Shown here: one piece after another, positions 31,901-43,544 of the stretch
How positions within the stretch are numbered: position 1 is the first letter of the stretch
Layout of the letters: each line of letters begins with the position of its first letter
Source of the DNA: Callorhinus ursinus
Taxonomy: Eukaryota; Chordata; Mammalia; Carnivora; Otariidae
DNA length: 64,000 nucleotides
Assembly: GCF_003265705.1 (NCBI RefSeq)
Contig: NW_020312935.1
Coordinates: 3,056,716-3,120,715 of the forward strand
Direction: 5' to 3'
The notes under the pieces: generated by a model
Databases searched by the model: none
The model's input: the letters and a program-made list of their open reading frames with translations, nothing else
What the model was told of the DNA's origin: nothing
Translations under genes and position numbers: made by a program

Positions 31901-33639
31901 TTAAGTATTCTATAGAGGATAAAAACATCTCTGAAAGAAGACGAAGAAACTCTGACAAAGGGGGAAAAATATTTTAGGTAGAAAACACTACTTAAGTAGT
32001 GAAAAAAGTATTTTATAATGCTGTGACAGCCCTCTCCAAATATATACCTTCTAGAAGGGATACAAGAGCAGGTGATTCTGGGGAACTGAGTGATTGTGGG
32101 GCTCACTGCACAGGAAGAAAGGGAGAGGAAATCTCTGTACCTTCTGAAAATTTTATTATGGGCATGTATTGTCTCTTTAAAAATTCATTTAAAAAGCAAT
32201 GCCATCTCTCAATAAATGGAATTAAACCATCCCAGATAGACTGTGTAAGTATATAACCAAGTAAATTTCCATACTTTCTTTGAGGAAATTTAGAGATTAG
32301 TTTCATTGAGCAAGACTTGGCTCCAAAATGATAAACATCTGTGGCTAGAGAAGGGAGGAGGAAAAAATAATTTCTAATTCTGGAACCTCCAAGTTCAGAA
32401 GAATTTAAGAGCTTCAAGGAAAAGGAAGTATCCCCCCCCCCCAAAAAAAGTTTCATCAGGTTTCAACCAGACTACCATTGTGAAACCTGAATTCACAGAT
32501 GTTCAGCTGAGAAGGTGGTAGAATTCCCAGTTTCACCCTCAACGAGCCTTTCCCATCTTAGGAATGCTCTACATTGTGCCTCTTGGTTGTTGCAGACTTC
32601 TCCACTCTTAATCAAAATGAGTTGTAATCCCAAACTAATACAATTAACTTGTGATTATAAACATTATGCCACTGTCCTTCCCACCAATTTTGCAATGTCA
32701 AGTTTCTTAAAAAAGAAAAAAAAAAACAAACTCATTATTCTGTTTTCCAATTTACATTGAAGAAATCTGTTTCCCACTTTCTAGTTTCTGCAACTGGGAA
32801 ATTCTGTATATTCTGTTACCATACAATGAAGGACGCCAGTAAACAGCCCCTGCCTGCGCGCACAACAGATTACACTGTGTATGGAATTCCGAACACTACC
32901 AAGCTATGTACTCCTAGGAGTAATGCTAGAGAAATGTGATTTGATGCCTCATCTATTTAAAAAAATATTCCATATGGATGAAAAATTAGTCTACTAGCCT
33001 GAATACGGGGAAGATATAAGAAGTAGTCTTCAATATAACATATAACATATTATATAATGCACAATATAAAATGCAATTGCTTAAGATCTAGACCATAGTA
33101 TATGTTATATGCAAGGATAAGGTGGTAGGAAAGCTTAGGAACTCAGAATGTCGCCAATTACAAGGCATTAGCTCCGGGCTGGCTACCAAAACTGCCCCCG
33201 GCACTGGGGCTGGAGGTGACCAAAAGCAGAAGTCAGCGCCCTCCTCTGCACCTCGCTTGATCATCTAAGAAACTCTTAAAGGGACAAAGCACCTTGGGAC
33301 TTTGCTTGAAAGCACCGATGGAAGCGCAGCCCCTTGAGAGAGGAGTACTTAGCAAGGCGTTCTGAGAGCTAAGAGGCTGCAGGGCAAAGCATGCCCAACT
33401 CTGGGGAAGGAAAGAGCCCCGCTCCCCTTGATGGCCCATGTGCCAAATGGAGTCCCAGACCCACCACCGTGGCCCCTGCTTCGTTCCCCTGTCCTGGTGA
33501 ACCCCAGAAAGCTCAGCAGCCACTGCTGCTAAAACAAAACACAGATGACAGGAAGACCTCCTGCCCTTTGGCCATTCCCTAGCAAAGGGGAAGTGTAAAA
33601 GTGCAGGGGGCAAGACAGGCCAGCCGCACTAATCCCTGT
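31901..33639. other. AT-rich noncoding sequence, nothing recognised
   Basis: The left part may still contain unrecognisable LINE-1 debris. There is an 11-C run at 32432-32442 followed by an A run, an AAAAAAGAAAAAAAAAAC tract near 32709, and an AT-rich (ATAACAT/ATTATAT)n-like patch at about 33031-33070. No exon is recognised. Confidence 0.5.
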
Positions 33640-33720
33640 TTTGTCCAGCAGTAATTAATAGTATAATCCACATTTAAGATGCATTAAAGCAAAAATGCTG
33701 CGTTATCAGAGTGCTCGGCG
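33640..33720. promoter_or_regulatory. Candidate regulatory block
   Basis: GCAGTAATTAATAGTATAAT at about 33648 (homeodomain core TAATTAAT) is followed by CCACATTTAAGATGCATTAA and GCGTTATCAG. It is unique sequence between AT-rich and CG-containing flanks. The block is called only from motif density. Confidence 0.3.
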
Positions 33721-35434
33721 CATTGCCCCGAGGCAGAACCTCCCCTGCTGACCTGCAGAACCAGGTCACCTCATCTCGGCCCCCTCCCCTCAGGCGAGTG
33801 GACTCTAGACACCCCATCAAAGGACTGAGCTGGCAGCCACAAGTCTCGGCTGGGCCGACATGCTCCGTGTCCGTCTTCAGAAACAAACCCCCTCCAAGGC
33901 CGGGCTGTCCGCCACCCAGGCTCTACTCAAACCAAGGAGGCATTCGAATCCAGGGGCTAACACGGAACATTTTAATATCACAAGTCCCCGGATGGGTTTT
34001 TAAGATTGAAGCTAACCACAGGCCCTGCCCCGAAATAATGCTAGGACAGCGCATGGAGAATTAAGGTGCCCTTTAACTCCGTTCGGCGGGCTGCTCTTTT
34101 TTGGCGTTCCCCGGGGTGTTTCACACAAATGCCAGGGGCACCAGGTGCGTTTCTATCACAGAGGAGACGCCTACTGTGGCCTCGCAGGCCCAGGGAGGGG
34201 GAAGGCTCTTCTCCACCAGCACTGAAACACTGTCTTTCAGAAAGGAGTGCTATCAGCTCATCAAGCACAAAGCATGTTCAAGCCACAACCAAAGCCAGAG
34301 CCACTTCAAACCAATGCACGTGAAGAAGCAGAATCTCCTCAGCTATGCTTTGTGGTCACGGCTGACTGAGAACCTGATCTCAGTTCTGCAACACCACCCC
34401 CACTCGTGGAACAGGTACGACTAAGAGCAGGCGGGGAGTCTCATGGTCCTGTTCAACCTCATCTCAGCTCCGCCTGCACCGTGACAGGGCCCCACGCCCG
34501 TGGCCAACACGTGACGGGGGCCACGAGCGGTGGCAGCAACTGGCCTCCATCCCAAAGTGCTTCTTGGAACCTCTTTTCTTGTCATCTTGGCAAATGGATA
34601 TGAAAAAAGAGAAATGTGATAAAAATCACTTTTCTCTCGAGTTTTGAGATCCTGGCATGTAGGAGGGCAACCAACTACCTACACTTGTTCCAGAAATCGT
34701 GCCTTTATGATCCTTACCTAGAACCGCACACATTCCTCCACAATGTTGTTTAATTACTCCGTTGCCATAAGGGGCAATTCCAGAGTTCAAACTAATACTT
34801 CCAGGGGCTGGCCAAGGAACGAAGTATCATTTGCAATTGCACTTCTGGTAGAAAATGTCTCCGTGACAGTTCTAGAAACATATCCCCATGCTATGAACAT
34901 GCTCTCCTCTGAGGCTGCCAAAAGTCATTATCCAGTGACTGGACATACCACCTGGGTACACAGGGATCATTTCTGACAACATGTCACAGACCTGCCACTC
35001 AGGCAGGGAAGGCGCGAGGTTGTACAAGGGGCGCAGAGGGGAGGCCGCCATCCCACCCACCATCTCCAATTGCCTGTTTGTACCCTGCAGTTGACCCCTC
35101 AAGTGATGTCACTGTCCCCTGAAACTTTGCTCTTACTCTTACGACGCCTGGATTCTTCCTCAAGAAACCTTTATAAACACCTTCTTTCTCCCTCAAGGAC
35201 TACTCTTGGCGCCTCACTACATTACAATTTATTTGGGGTGGAGAGAGGCTACCAAATTTCCCCTTAAAGCCTTCCCCCTCCTTCCCAAGGAAAACTCCTT
35301 TGCCTGAACAGGTACACTGCTTCACGCTTTCACAGTAACACTCGGTTTAGCTTTAGCTACCCTAACCACCCAACTCCAGGCCCACGTGGGGCTTTCCTTC
35401 TTGGTCAACTGCACTAATTCCTCCACAGGACCCC
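33721..35434. other. Single-copy noncoding sequence
   Basis: I recognise no gene or repeat. Frames of 107-117 codons overlap on both strands at about 33711-34424 and lack recognisable domains. Confidence 0.5.
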
Positions 35435-35926
35435 TGTGCTGACAGTCCCCCAAGATGTCCATGTTCTAATACCAGGAACTTGTGAATGTGTCACCTCATA
35501 TGGCAAATGACACTCTGCAGATGGGATCAAGCAAAGGATCTTGCAAAAGAGTGCCAGGTGGGCCTGAGGTCATCACAGGGGTCCCTATAGCTCAAGAGAA
35601 CTAGATATTTAAAAAAAAAAAAAAAGAGGACGCAAGAGAGGGGTCAGAGAGAAATAGACATGGTCATGGGAGCAAGAGGTGGTATAATGGAGAAAGTGAT
35701 CGTGTGCCAAGGAATATGGGTGGGTGCCAGAATCTAAAAAATGCAAGGTAACGAATTCTCCCCTCCAAGCTTCCAGAAGGAAGGCGGCCTGGCAACACCT
35801 TGACTTTAGCCCAGCGAAAGTGATTTCCAAATGCTAGGCTCCAGAACTGTTAGACAATTACTCTAAGTTGCTTTAAGCCACCAAGCTCATGGTAACTTGT
35901 TACAGCAGCAATAGGAAATGAGCACG
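35435..35926 (+). repeat. MLT1A-type LTR (ERVL-MaLR)
   Basis: GTCCCCCAAGATGTCCATGT, then TCTAATACCAGGAACTTGTG and AATGTGTCACCTCATATGGC, begin the element. GGTGGGCCTGAGGTCATCAC is in the middle. CTCCAGAACTGTTAGACAAT and GCTTTAAGCCACCAAGCTCA, then TGGTAACTTGTTACAGCAGC and AATAGGAAATGAG, end it. This is the standard MLT1A order on the plus strand. An A run at about 35611-35625 interrupts it. It is a solitary LTR with no internal region seen. Confidence 0.88.
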
Positions 35927-38439
35927 ACCCTTCTGGAGAAGAGTGACAACGAGCACATAGAAACAGGAATGTCCCTGAACGCCAGGATGAGCTGTCCTCC
36001 TTAGGGTCCACACAGCCTCCCCTCAAAGCTCTGTGAGCCAGCTGAATCCTCTCTTTCCCTGTCATCAAAAAATCAGAACCAAAGGTCCTCAATGCCATAA
36101 GCAACGTGTTTTGTGGGTGGTGCTCAGTGGGATGTCTCAGCGGTAGACAGAAAAACCTCCCACACTCGCCTACTACGTTTGAGATTCACGAATATCTACA
36201 ATAAGCCATAGGAACAACAGAGAAACAATAAACAAAGAATGTATGTGTACAACATTTTTATTTTATCTAATAGGAGATACTGGACTCAAAAAAAAAAAAT
36301 CTGTATGGAAGAATCAACAGATCCAGAGCTCCTTTTATCAAATGGACACAGCCAGGCCAAGCCAACCTCGCCCAACCTTGCCCAACGGATCCCACGGGTG
36401 GGCCGGCCTGAAGCCTCACTGTGATGCCAGGCAGCCAGCCTGAGGAACTGGAAAACCAGGACCGGTGCCCGTTGGGCTCCTGCAGACAAAGAGAGGAGAG
36501 GAGGAAAGCTCTGGAAGGTGGTGGCATCTTGCCCACCTCCGTGGTAGCCTGGGGCCACTGGATCTTGCCATCTCGCCAGCACCTAAGAGGTGTGAGCCAG
36601 GCAGCCAACCACATCAGAAGCTGGCTGCCGGCCGGCCCCCAGTTGCCCCACACCTCCACAGGAGCCAGCTTTCCAGGACCAGGTGTTACAAACCACACAG
36701 GTACAGGCCACTGTTGACCAAACTCAGCCATGGTGCCTTGAAGAACATCCCACGTGAAGACTGGCCGGACAGCGAGGGGAAGATGTCCTGCTGCAGAGCA
36801 ATTAAATGCATTTGTGCTTCACACTGGCCTCTATGCAAAGAATATTCTTCTCACTACGCAGACGAGGATCCCACCAGGGTCCTCCTCCTTCAGTGTCCAA
36901 CAGCTTTCTTTCCATCACGAGTCAGGCCTTCTGTCCTCCGAACCCACCATAACCATATGCCCTTCATTCTCCGGAGCCTACCAACCCTGCATGTTTGTCT
37001 ACACGCTCCCAGTCTGGCCCGCGTCCTTAACAATAACAATCGGCATGAAGTATCGTGTCAGAATGTTCTAGGTAGGGGTAACTAGGACTGCTTAACGTGA
37101 TCTAAACATGCCCTTTCAGTGTGCATGTGCGAAGTGCGACTGTCAACGGGGTGAAGTCGTTAATAAATAAATAACCCAACCTTCTACTAAGGGCTCACGT
37201 TCAGCCTCCTACTTGACAAACACGTAACTTGGAACATTCAAAGTCTAGGAGAAGGTGAATTCTGGCCAAATAGGCAGCTAACCCGCCCAGGAGTCCAAAT
37301 CTTTCTGCTACTTGACCAGTTTCTCTTTACCTATGGCTTCTGACGCCCTCCTCAAAATAAGCCAGCCCTAGAAATAGAATCCCATCTTCCTTAGCGCTTA
37401 TGACTAATTTATGGCCTTCTTTTAAAGCCCTTGCACCAGAGCCCTGACTACAGTAATTTCCTCTTCTTCTATATGAATGTCCATTTACAGCCACTCTGTA
37501 ACCTCTGCATGAACCGAGAATATTCTCTGTGCCTCCCACGGATGTGGGATCACGCCCTGGTGAGAGCCGGGTGGCTCTGGAGCAGAGTCTCTCCATTACA
37601 GAGGAAGCTCACTTGGGACCCTACCCAAGTGCAGCTGTATCTCCCTAGGGAGTTACGTGAATACTTCCCTTTTGCTTTAATAAGCCTTTCTTTTAAAAAG
37701 GCAAAGGAATACCAATGGCCGGGTCGGCGATTAGCATGTAGCATGTAATCTTAAAACATGATTTGGGTTTACTTAACACTCAGATTAAGGGGAGTCGGGG
37801 GTCTTAATTTTGTGTTTGTTCAGGGAAGAGAGCATGGGAAGATGTCCCCAGAAAACATCCTCCGTTGGCCACAGGAGGAGGGATACTTAAAAAAGCGGTA
37901 TCTGAGAGCGCTCCAAGTTTTTTCTAACCCTCCCCCGCCCACCCTAAAGGTTCCCCTGGCCCAGCTACCAAAATCTAACCAATCCCATTCTCCTCTGCCG
38001 TACTTCCCTGGGCTCCCTGCCCTCACGTCTAAATACTGCCTTCTCTTCTACAAGGCTAACCCGAGCCTTTCTGGTCGGTGGCACAACCCAACAGCTGACT
38101 TCTCCAATCCCGGGGTCCTCGAAGGCAGAGTCCTACACCAAGAGCCTTTCCATCTTAGCACCCTTACAGTCAGAGCCCGTCCGGGGACTTGTCCGTCCGT
38201 GCACTCAAATATCCGAGTGGCATGACAGGGACTGTCCTAGGGCCAGGGATGGCGATAAGCAGCGGATCAAAGAGGCCAAGACACCTGCTGCTGGCAGAGT
38301 GAGTGCCATGGCAGGCTCTCATGCCACAGGCCCTGCCCCCATCACAGTTCTGCACATCCTCCTCTCGCCCCTCCTGGGACTCTCTTCTGGGAAGGACTTC
38401 TCCATTTGAGCTGGAAAATTCTGGGGGTTTTGCGGGAGG
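35927..38439. other. Single-copy noncoding sequence
   Basis: Nothing is recognised. An A run at about 36288-36298 is present. The 206-codon plus frame (36465-37085) is overlapped by minus-strand frames of 154 and 98 codons and plus frames of 98 and 105 codons, and has no recognisable domain. This pattern suggests stop-poor composition and not selection. Confidence 0.5.
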
Positions 38440-38580
38440 GAAGCTGGGAAGACCTATGTTTTCACGGGTTTTGATCTTATAAAAAAATTAACTTTGTGCA
38501 ATAAATGGCCAGAATTTTCTGTAATTGAAGTTTTTAGGGGCCCCTGAACTAAATGAACCCATGCCTGGTGTATGCTACCA
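38440..38580. promoter_or_regulatory. Weak candidate regulatory block
   Basis: TTTTGATCTTATAAAAAAAT is followed by TAACTTTGTGCAATAAATGG and CCAGAATTTTCTGTAATTGA, an AT-rich unique segment with CDX-like (CAATAAA) and homeodomain-like (TAATTG) cores. The evidence is weak. Confidence 0.22.
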
Positions 38581-39173
38581 GAGTCTCTTCATCTGGGAAA
38601 TCTGAAGGAGCTGTTTCGCTTGGAGACTGAAGCCCGTCTCTGTCAATTCTACATGCTGAACTCTGTTGGTCAAATCATTTCCCCGATGGATCCTTGTCGG
38701 CCATGATTTTATCCCCAGAGCTCCTCTCATTCTCATTCAAAGGTGATCTTCCCTCAAGAACTCTGTATCTAGTTCTGCTGCTGCCCTAGCATCGACACCA
38801 GTGTCCGGGCCCACAGAGACTGTGACCAGCTTTCTAAGAACAGGGCCCAGGAGACACAGCAGAACTCCATTCCATCACGTTCCTGTAACTATACTTCCTT
38901 CGACGCATCCTGCGGGACTTCTGAGAGCTGTCGCTGGACCTGACAGTAAAACAGCAAGACATCTGGCACTTTCTCATCCAGTCTCCAGACACAGAGTCCT
39001 CTGGGGCAAAGACCCTGTGGCCAGTTCATCTTGGGAAGCGGCCCAATGCTGCAGAAGTTGCCAACAGCAAGCGAATGTCTGCTCGCTCTGCTTTATCATC
39101 AAGGCCCAGGAAAATGGCCCTCAGGCACAGCACTAAGCCCTAGAGGGGCCTTCGAATCTTCTATCAGCAGCAG

Positions 39174-39177
<4 letters not shown>
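38581..39177. other. Single-copy noncoding sequence
   Basis: Nothing is recognised. It ends in a short CAG triplet run at about 39168-39176, immediately before the (TG)n microsatellite. Confidence 0.5.
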
Positions 39178-39224
<47 letters not shown>

Positions 39225-39234
39225 NNNNNNNNNN

Positions 39235-39281
<47 letters not shown>
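39178..39281. repeat. (TG)n microsatellite interrupted by a 10-N assembly gap
   Basis: A perfect TG dinucleotide array occupies 39178-39224 and continues at 39235-39281, with N bases at 39225-39234. A fixed 10-N gap inside a microsatellite is an assembly placeholder, so the true repeat length is unknown. Frames that translate as alternating VCVCV or THTH here are artefacts of the repeat. Confidence 0.97.
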
Positions 39282-39282
<1 letters not shown>

Positions 39283-40724
39283 TGCGTACATATGACTCAC
39301 ATGGTATACAGGCTGCTGCCTCCCTCCCACACCTGCACACACACAGCATCCCGGGCCCCTCCCGGCCACGCTGCGGTGGGAAGGAGCACCACTTCCCTGT
39401 CCAAACCTGAGCTGCCCCTGGGTGGTTGCTCTACATGGCTGACACAGGTACCCTCAGATGACCATTTCTCCTTGTGGAGACCGTCCTGCTCTAAAAGGGC
39501 TTGAACCTGGAAAGCGTGAGTCATCAATCCTCGCAGGACACAACTCCTCAATCCAGAATATGAGCCAGTTCCTAGAGAGATTTCTCTGGTCTCTCTTCCC
39601 CCACCCCCATTACATAATGTGCTTGGCTTACCTACCCCCATGACCTTTCTCTATGGCCTTTTCAAGATCTCTTCTTCCATCTACCCACAGCGAAGACTGT
39701 TTATTTGTTTAGCCCACTGGTAAGAAAAATGAGAGAGCTGTCCGCCATTCCTAGCAGGGCATAAACACTTAAAAAAAAAAATGTGTCCTGTATTGAACCT
39801 TTTAACCTTTCAAAAGAAAGGCAGACATTCCATGTGAATTGACTATCACCCTACCATTGCTGAAACACAAAATCCACTTCATCCTGCAACATCTCACATG
39901 GATCCTTCACATTCTTGGTCTGGGAGCTGAGCGGGGGGGGGGGGGCGGGGGGGGGGGGATTTACCAAGAACGTGGGAAAGGCCACCGTTACCAGTACACA
40001 AGGGACCAGCACCCATCCCTCTACCAAGATACCAGAATACTTCATTGCAAGTTTTTCAAAAATAAATTGAAGGAACCACATCCCAAAAACTGTACACTGG
40101 AAGAACACTTTCCTAAGCAATCAAGATCAAATTTCAGATCAGATCAAAGGGAGATTGCCCAGAGACTGTGAAGAGAGTGAACACTGCTATCATTCTATCG
40201 AAAAGTCAAGATACGGTTCTGATTTCTGATGGGAAGTTTCAAAACAAAAAGGTCTGCCTCTTAAATTCTGAAAGCAGAACAACCCCCACCCAGCCTGTCA
40301 GGACCAAGAAGGACCTCACCATATGGGACAGCTTCTGAAATACACAGAAAATAGGAAATGCAGGACACATGGGACAAACTGCTGTGAAACCAGCGGCCCG
40401 GGCTGGACCCATCCTATTGACCTTGGCAGCGCCCGTCAGCTGTGACTCAGCAATGAAGTTATCGAGGCTGAGCTCAAGTGGAACTGATCAGTTCAGACCT
40501 CCGGAGCTGAGTTCGACTCCACGATTCTTCAACACCCTATGTGCTTGGATAGGTTTCCATTCAAATATTCACTGGTTTACGGGAAGGCCAGGGAAGTACA
40601 AAGCATGGTCACTAGTCTTTGTCTATTCAAATCTAGCTGAAGGGGGAGGGGACTATAAAGCATTAAGTGTAACTGTACCATCAGCACCTGTACAATTATG
40701 CACCAGGCAGGAAATATTCTACCT
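39282..40724. other. Noncoding sequence with a long G tract
   Basis: No gene is recognised. A run of 13 G, one C and 12 G lies at 39933-39958. An A run is at about 39770-39781. Confidence 0.55.
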
Positions 40725-40930
40725 GCTCTCTGCTTCATCCTCCTGATAACCCGGGAGATGGGTACCAGGAGCAATTCTATTTTGCCCACAAGGAAAAGTG
40801 GAGACAGAGAGAGTCCAATTTTCCCAAGGTCCCACAGCTAGAAAGTATCAGGGCAAGAATCCAGTCCCTGGTTTTTCTGTGACCAAAGCCTTCGGTAGCA
40901 CAGGCACCTGAGACGTTCTTAGTTGCGTGG
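40725..40930 (+). repeat. MIR SINE
   Basis: TCATCCTCCTGATAACCCGG, then GAGATGGGTACCAGGAGCAA, TTTTGCCCACAAGGAAAAGT, AAGGTCCCACAGCTAGAAAG and AGGGCAAGAATCCAGTCCC follow the MIR consensus order on the plus strand. The proximal end is diverged. Confidence 0.85.
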
Positions 40931-40988
40931 TCCATATACCTACCAGCCAACAAACTAAGCATGTGCACTGACTGCAGATTTCAAGCAT

Positions 40989-41201
40989 GAAATAGTTCCT
41001 GCCGGGGAGGTGGGGGGGGGGGGGAATGGGGTAACTGGGTGACGGGCATTAAGGAGGGCACTTGATGGAATGAGCACTGGGTGTTATATGCAACTAATGA
41101 ATCACTAAATTCTACGCCTGAAACTCGTAATACAGTATATGTTGCCTAAATTAAATATAATAAAAAATTTAAAAAAAAAAAGGAAAGAAATAGTTCCTGC
41201 C
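40989..41201 (+). mobile_element. 5'-truncated LINE-1 3' end with perfect 15-bp duplication
   Basis: The insertion at 41004-41186 (183 bp) is a carnivore LINE-1 tail of the second 3'-end type. It has GGGGAGGTGGG with an expanded 13-G run (41012-41024), GGGCATTAAGGAGGGCACTT, GAGCACTGGGTGTTATATGC, TACGCCTGAAACTCGTAATA and an A tail. GAAATAGTTCCTGCC is identical at 40989-41003 and 41187-41201, which fixes both edges. No coding sequence is present. Confidence 0.96.
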
Positions 41202-41967
41202 AAGGAGCTCAATTCAACCTGTGCCTCTTCTCTACACGTTCTTATTAGGGAGATACCTGGCCACGTCAGGAGGAGGTGTGCAGCCCATTCCCTCCCTTTG
41301 TACAGGCCCTCAAACGTCAAGCCCCCAGCATGCACACAGACGGTTCTCCCTTGGTCTGGATCCTCAGCCATCCCCGGGTAGCAGGCAGGTGGCAGGGGAG
41401 GAGTAGAGAATGTCTCCCTACAATCTACACCCCTTCCACTGGCTAACACCCGTCCCAGGTGAGGCCTTGCCTGCCCACTGGAGTTCAAATTCAGATTGAA
41501 ACCAACCGCTAGGCCATCCTCTTAAGACACTTAGCCTCTGAGTTTTTTTCATCCAGACAATGACCGGTCCGCACCCTGCACACCTCACCGAACTGTGAGA
41601 AAGACTTGAAAGAGCACAGGCTCCGAGGCTTTGAAGACAAAGTCTCTTAAGTTCCTGTCCAGTTTCCCTGGTACCAAATACGGTACCTCTCTTTTCTACC
41701 GAGAATTAAACAGTTAAACATTAGAGTGGCTAACTCAGAGGCCTGACCAGTAATACTGAGGAGACATGCAGTAGCTCAATCAAAGATCAATGGGCTCACT
41801 TGGGTGAGAAAGTCGTAACCGAAGAGGTGGGGCTGGTGGCCCTGGGACAAGGGAAGGGGGGCCTCTGAGGAGGGACCCCATCCTTCCATCACCCTAGACA
41901 TCCTGGACTCTTCCTTCCCTCCCACCCCACACCTCACCTTCAAAATATCTCCAGAGGGTGACCACTT
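41202..41967. other. Single-copy noncoding sequence
   Basis: Nothing is recognised in this stretch. Confidence 0.5.
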
Positions 41968-42390
41968 GTAGTGGGATTGGAAGTGTCCCCCCAAATTTCA
42001 CGTCAACCCATAACCTCAGAATGTGACCTTATTTGGAAACAGGGTCTTTGCAGGTACAATTAAGGGAAGGGGAGACTGTGCTGGATTCGGGTGGGCCCTA
42101 AGCCCAATATCCGGTGCCTTTCAAAGAGGAGAGGGCACACAAAGGTACAGGAAGGAAGAAGGCCACATGGAGACAGGCAGAGACTGGAGGGATTCAGCCA
42201 TAAACCAAGGAATGCCAAGGATCGCCAGCAGCCACTGGGAGCTAGGAAGGATCTCTGCCTAGAGCCTTCAGGAGCATGGTCCTGCTGACACAGACTTCTG
42301 GCCTCCAGAAAGGAGAGAAAATGAATTTCTGTTGTCTGAGGCCACTGTTTACATTGCTTTGTTACAGCAACCAGAGGAGACGAATACACC
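41968..42390 (+). repeat. MLT1A-type LTR (ERVL-MaLR)
   Basis: GAAGTGTCCCCCCAAATTTC begins the element, and CTCAGAATGTGACCTTATTT, then GGAAACAGGGTCTTTGCAGG, follow. GGGTGGGCCCTAAGCCCAAT is at about 42089, and GAAGAAGGCCACATGGAGAC is in the middle. CCTCCAGAAAGGAGAGAAAA and TGTTACAGCAACCAGAGGAG, then ACGAATACACC, end it. This is a near full-length solitary LTR with the diagnostic MLT1A blocks in order. Confidence 0.92.
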
Positions 42391-42434
42391 ACTTTTCAGC
42401 CCTGCACAGCGAGGGCCGTGGCTGGAGCCGCCTC

Positions 42435-43080
42435 CGGCCTGGCTGGTGCAGTCATCTCTCCCGGCCCCCTTGCTTCCACCCTCAGCCCAGCGCAGCTGCC
42501 AGAGGGAGCCTGCCAACCCCAGGCTGGTCACGTCACACCTGCAGACGAACCCCTCCCTCCCGTCAGGGCCGCCACACTCAGGGCACCTTGGCCTTTGAGG
42601 TTGTAAGCCACCTGCTAGCTTATTCCCCCTCACACCCCTCCCCACCCCACGCTCTGGCCAAGCAGGCCTGATGCTCCTCAGCCACGCCAGGCTCTCCCCA
42701 CTCAGCACTTCTGAAGGGTTCTCCCCTCTGTCCAGAACCCTCCACCATCACTTACTCCCTCCAGCCCTTGCTCACATGTTGCCCTTCTCACGGGGCCTTC
42801 ACGGCCCCACTTAACATGCAAACCACATCCTCCACGGCACTCCCTCTTCCTTTCCTGGGCTTTTTTTCTTCCCCCCCACCCCAAGCACTGCACATGTTTT
42901 TAAAATAGGGCAGCCTACTGAATATGCAGATTGAGGGAGAGGGCAAAGTATAAGTTCCTTGAAGGCAAGGGTTTTTCTCTTTTTTTCCCCCTCCTGGCCC
43001 TGAGGCATCACCGGCACCTAGAACAGGGCCTGGCACACAGGAAGTTCTCAAACATTTGATGAAGGAGTGGACAAAAGGTT
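42435..43080 (+). repeat. LINE-2 3' portion
   Basis: The segment starts with a diverged reverse-transcriptase end (TTGCTTCCACCCTCAGCCC, CAGCTGCCAGAGGGAGCCTG, GTCACGTCACACCTGCAGAC). It continues with the CTCAGCCACGCCAGGCTCTC, CCTTGCTCACATGTTGCCCT and CTCACGGGGCCTTCACG blocks. It ends in the LINE-2 tail, AGTTCCTTGAAGGCAAGGG, CACCTAGAACAGGGCCTGGC, GAAGTTCTCAAACATTTGAT and GAAGGAGTG. The coding frame is lost. It abuts the MLT1A element closely. Confidence 0.88.
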
Positions 43081-43303
43081 AAGGGCAGGAGAGGAGGCTG
43101 ACACCCAGGGGAAGCAGCAGCACCGAGCGCAGCCTGGCAAAAGCACTGATGCTGGGAAACGTTACTGGTGCAGGCCAGATGAACGGGAAGAGCCGGCCTC
43201 ACAGCAGCACGCTTTGCAAGTCCTTGCAGGCGGGTGGAAAATGCTAGGCGTCCGGAAGCCCCTGCAGGCCCGTGATCAGGAGAACAAGAAGAAGAAAACA
43301 AAG

Positions 43304-43544
43304 CAGAATCTCTTGACCTCAGCATTATTGACATTTGGGGCTGGACAGTTATTTGGGGGGGGGGGGGGGGGCTATCCTGTGCACTGTCCGAGGTTCAGCA
43401 GCATCCCTGGCCTCCACCCACCAGATGTCAGGAGCATCTCCCCCCTGCCCCCAGCCCAGCTGTGACAACCACAAATGTCTCCAGACATTGCCAAATGTCC
43501 CCGGCGCAGGAGGGAGGCAAAATCACCTCCCCCAAGAACCGCGG
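43304..43544 (-). mobile_element. MER20 (hAT-Charlie nonautonomous DNA transposon), reverse orientation
   Basis: CAGAATCTCTTGACCTCAGC, ATTATTGACATTTGGGGCTG, AGCAGCATCCCTGGCCTCCA, CCACAAATGTCTCCAGACAT and TGCCAAATGTCCCC follow the reverse-complement MER20 order over nearly its full length. A 17-G run at 43355-43371 has expanded in place of the consensus G-rich segment. MER20 copies in placental mammals are known to act as regulatory elements in some tissues; nothing here shows that this copy does. Confidence 0.92.

Noticed and set aside
36465..37085. 206-codon plus-strand open frame as a gene
   Set aside because: Overlapped by four other frames of about 100-154 codons on both strands, no recognisable domain, and ordinary unique sequence. 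Chance is the simpler explanation.
39178..39281. CRISPR-like or other direct repeat array
   Set aside because: It is a simple dinucleotide microsatellite. No spaced direct repeats occur in this vertebrate window.
39031..39504. Frame with a VCVCV repeat (cysteine-rich protein)
   Set aside because: A translation of the (TG)n microsatellite across an N gap.
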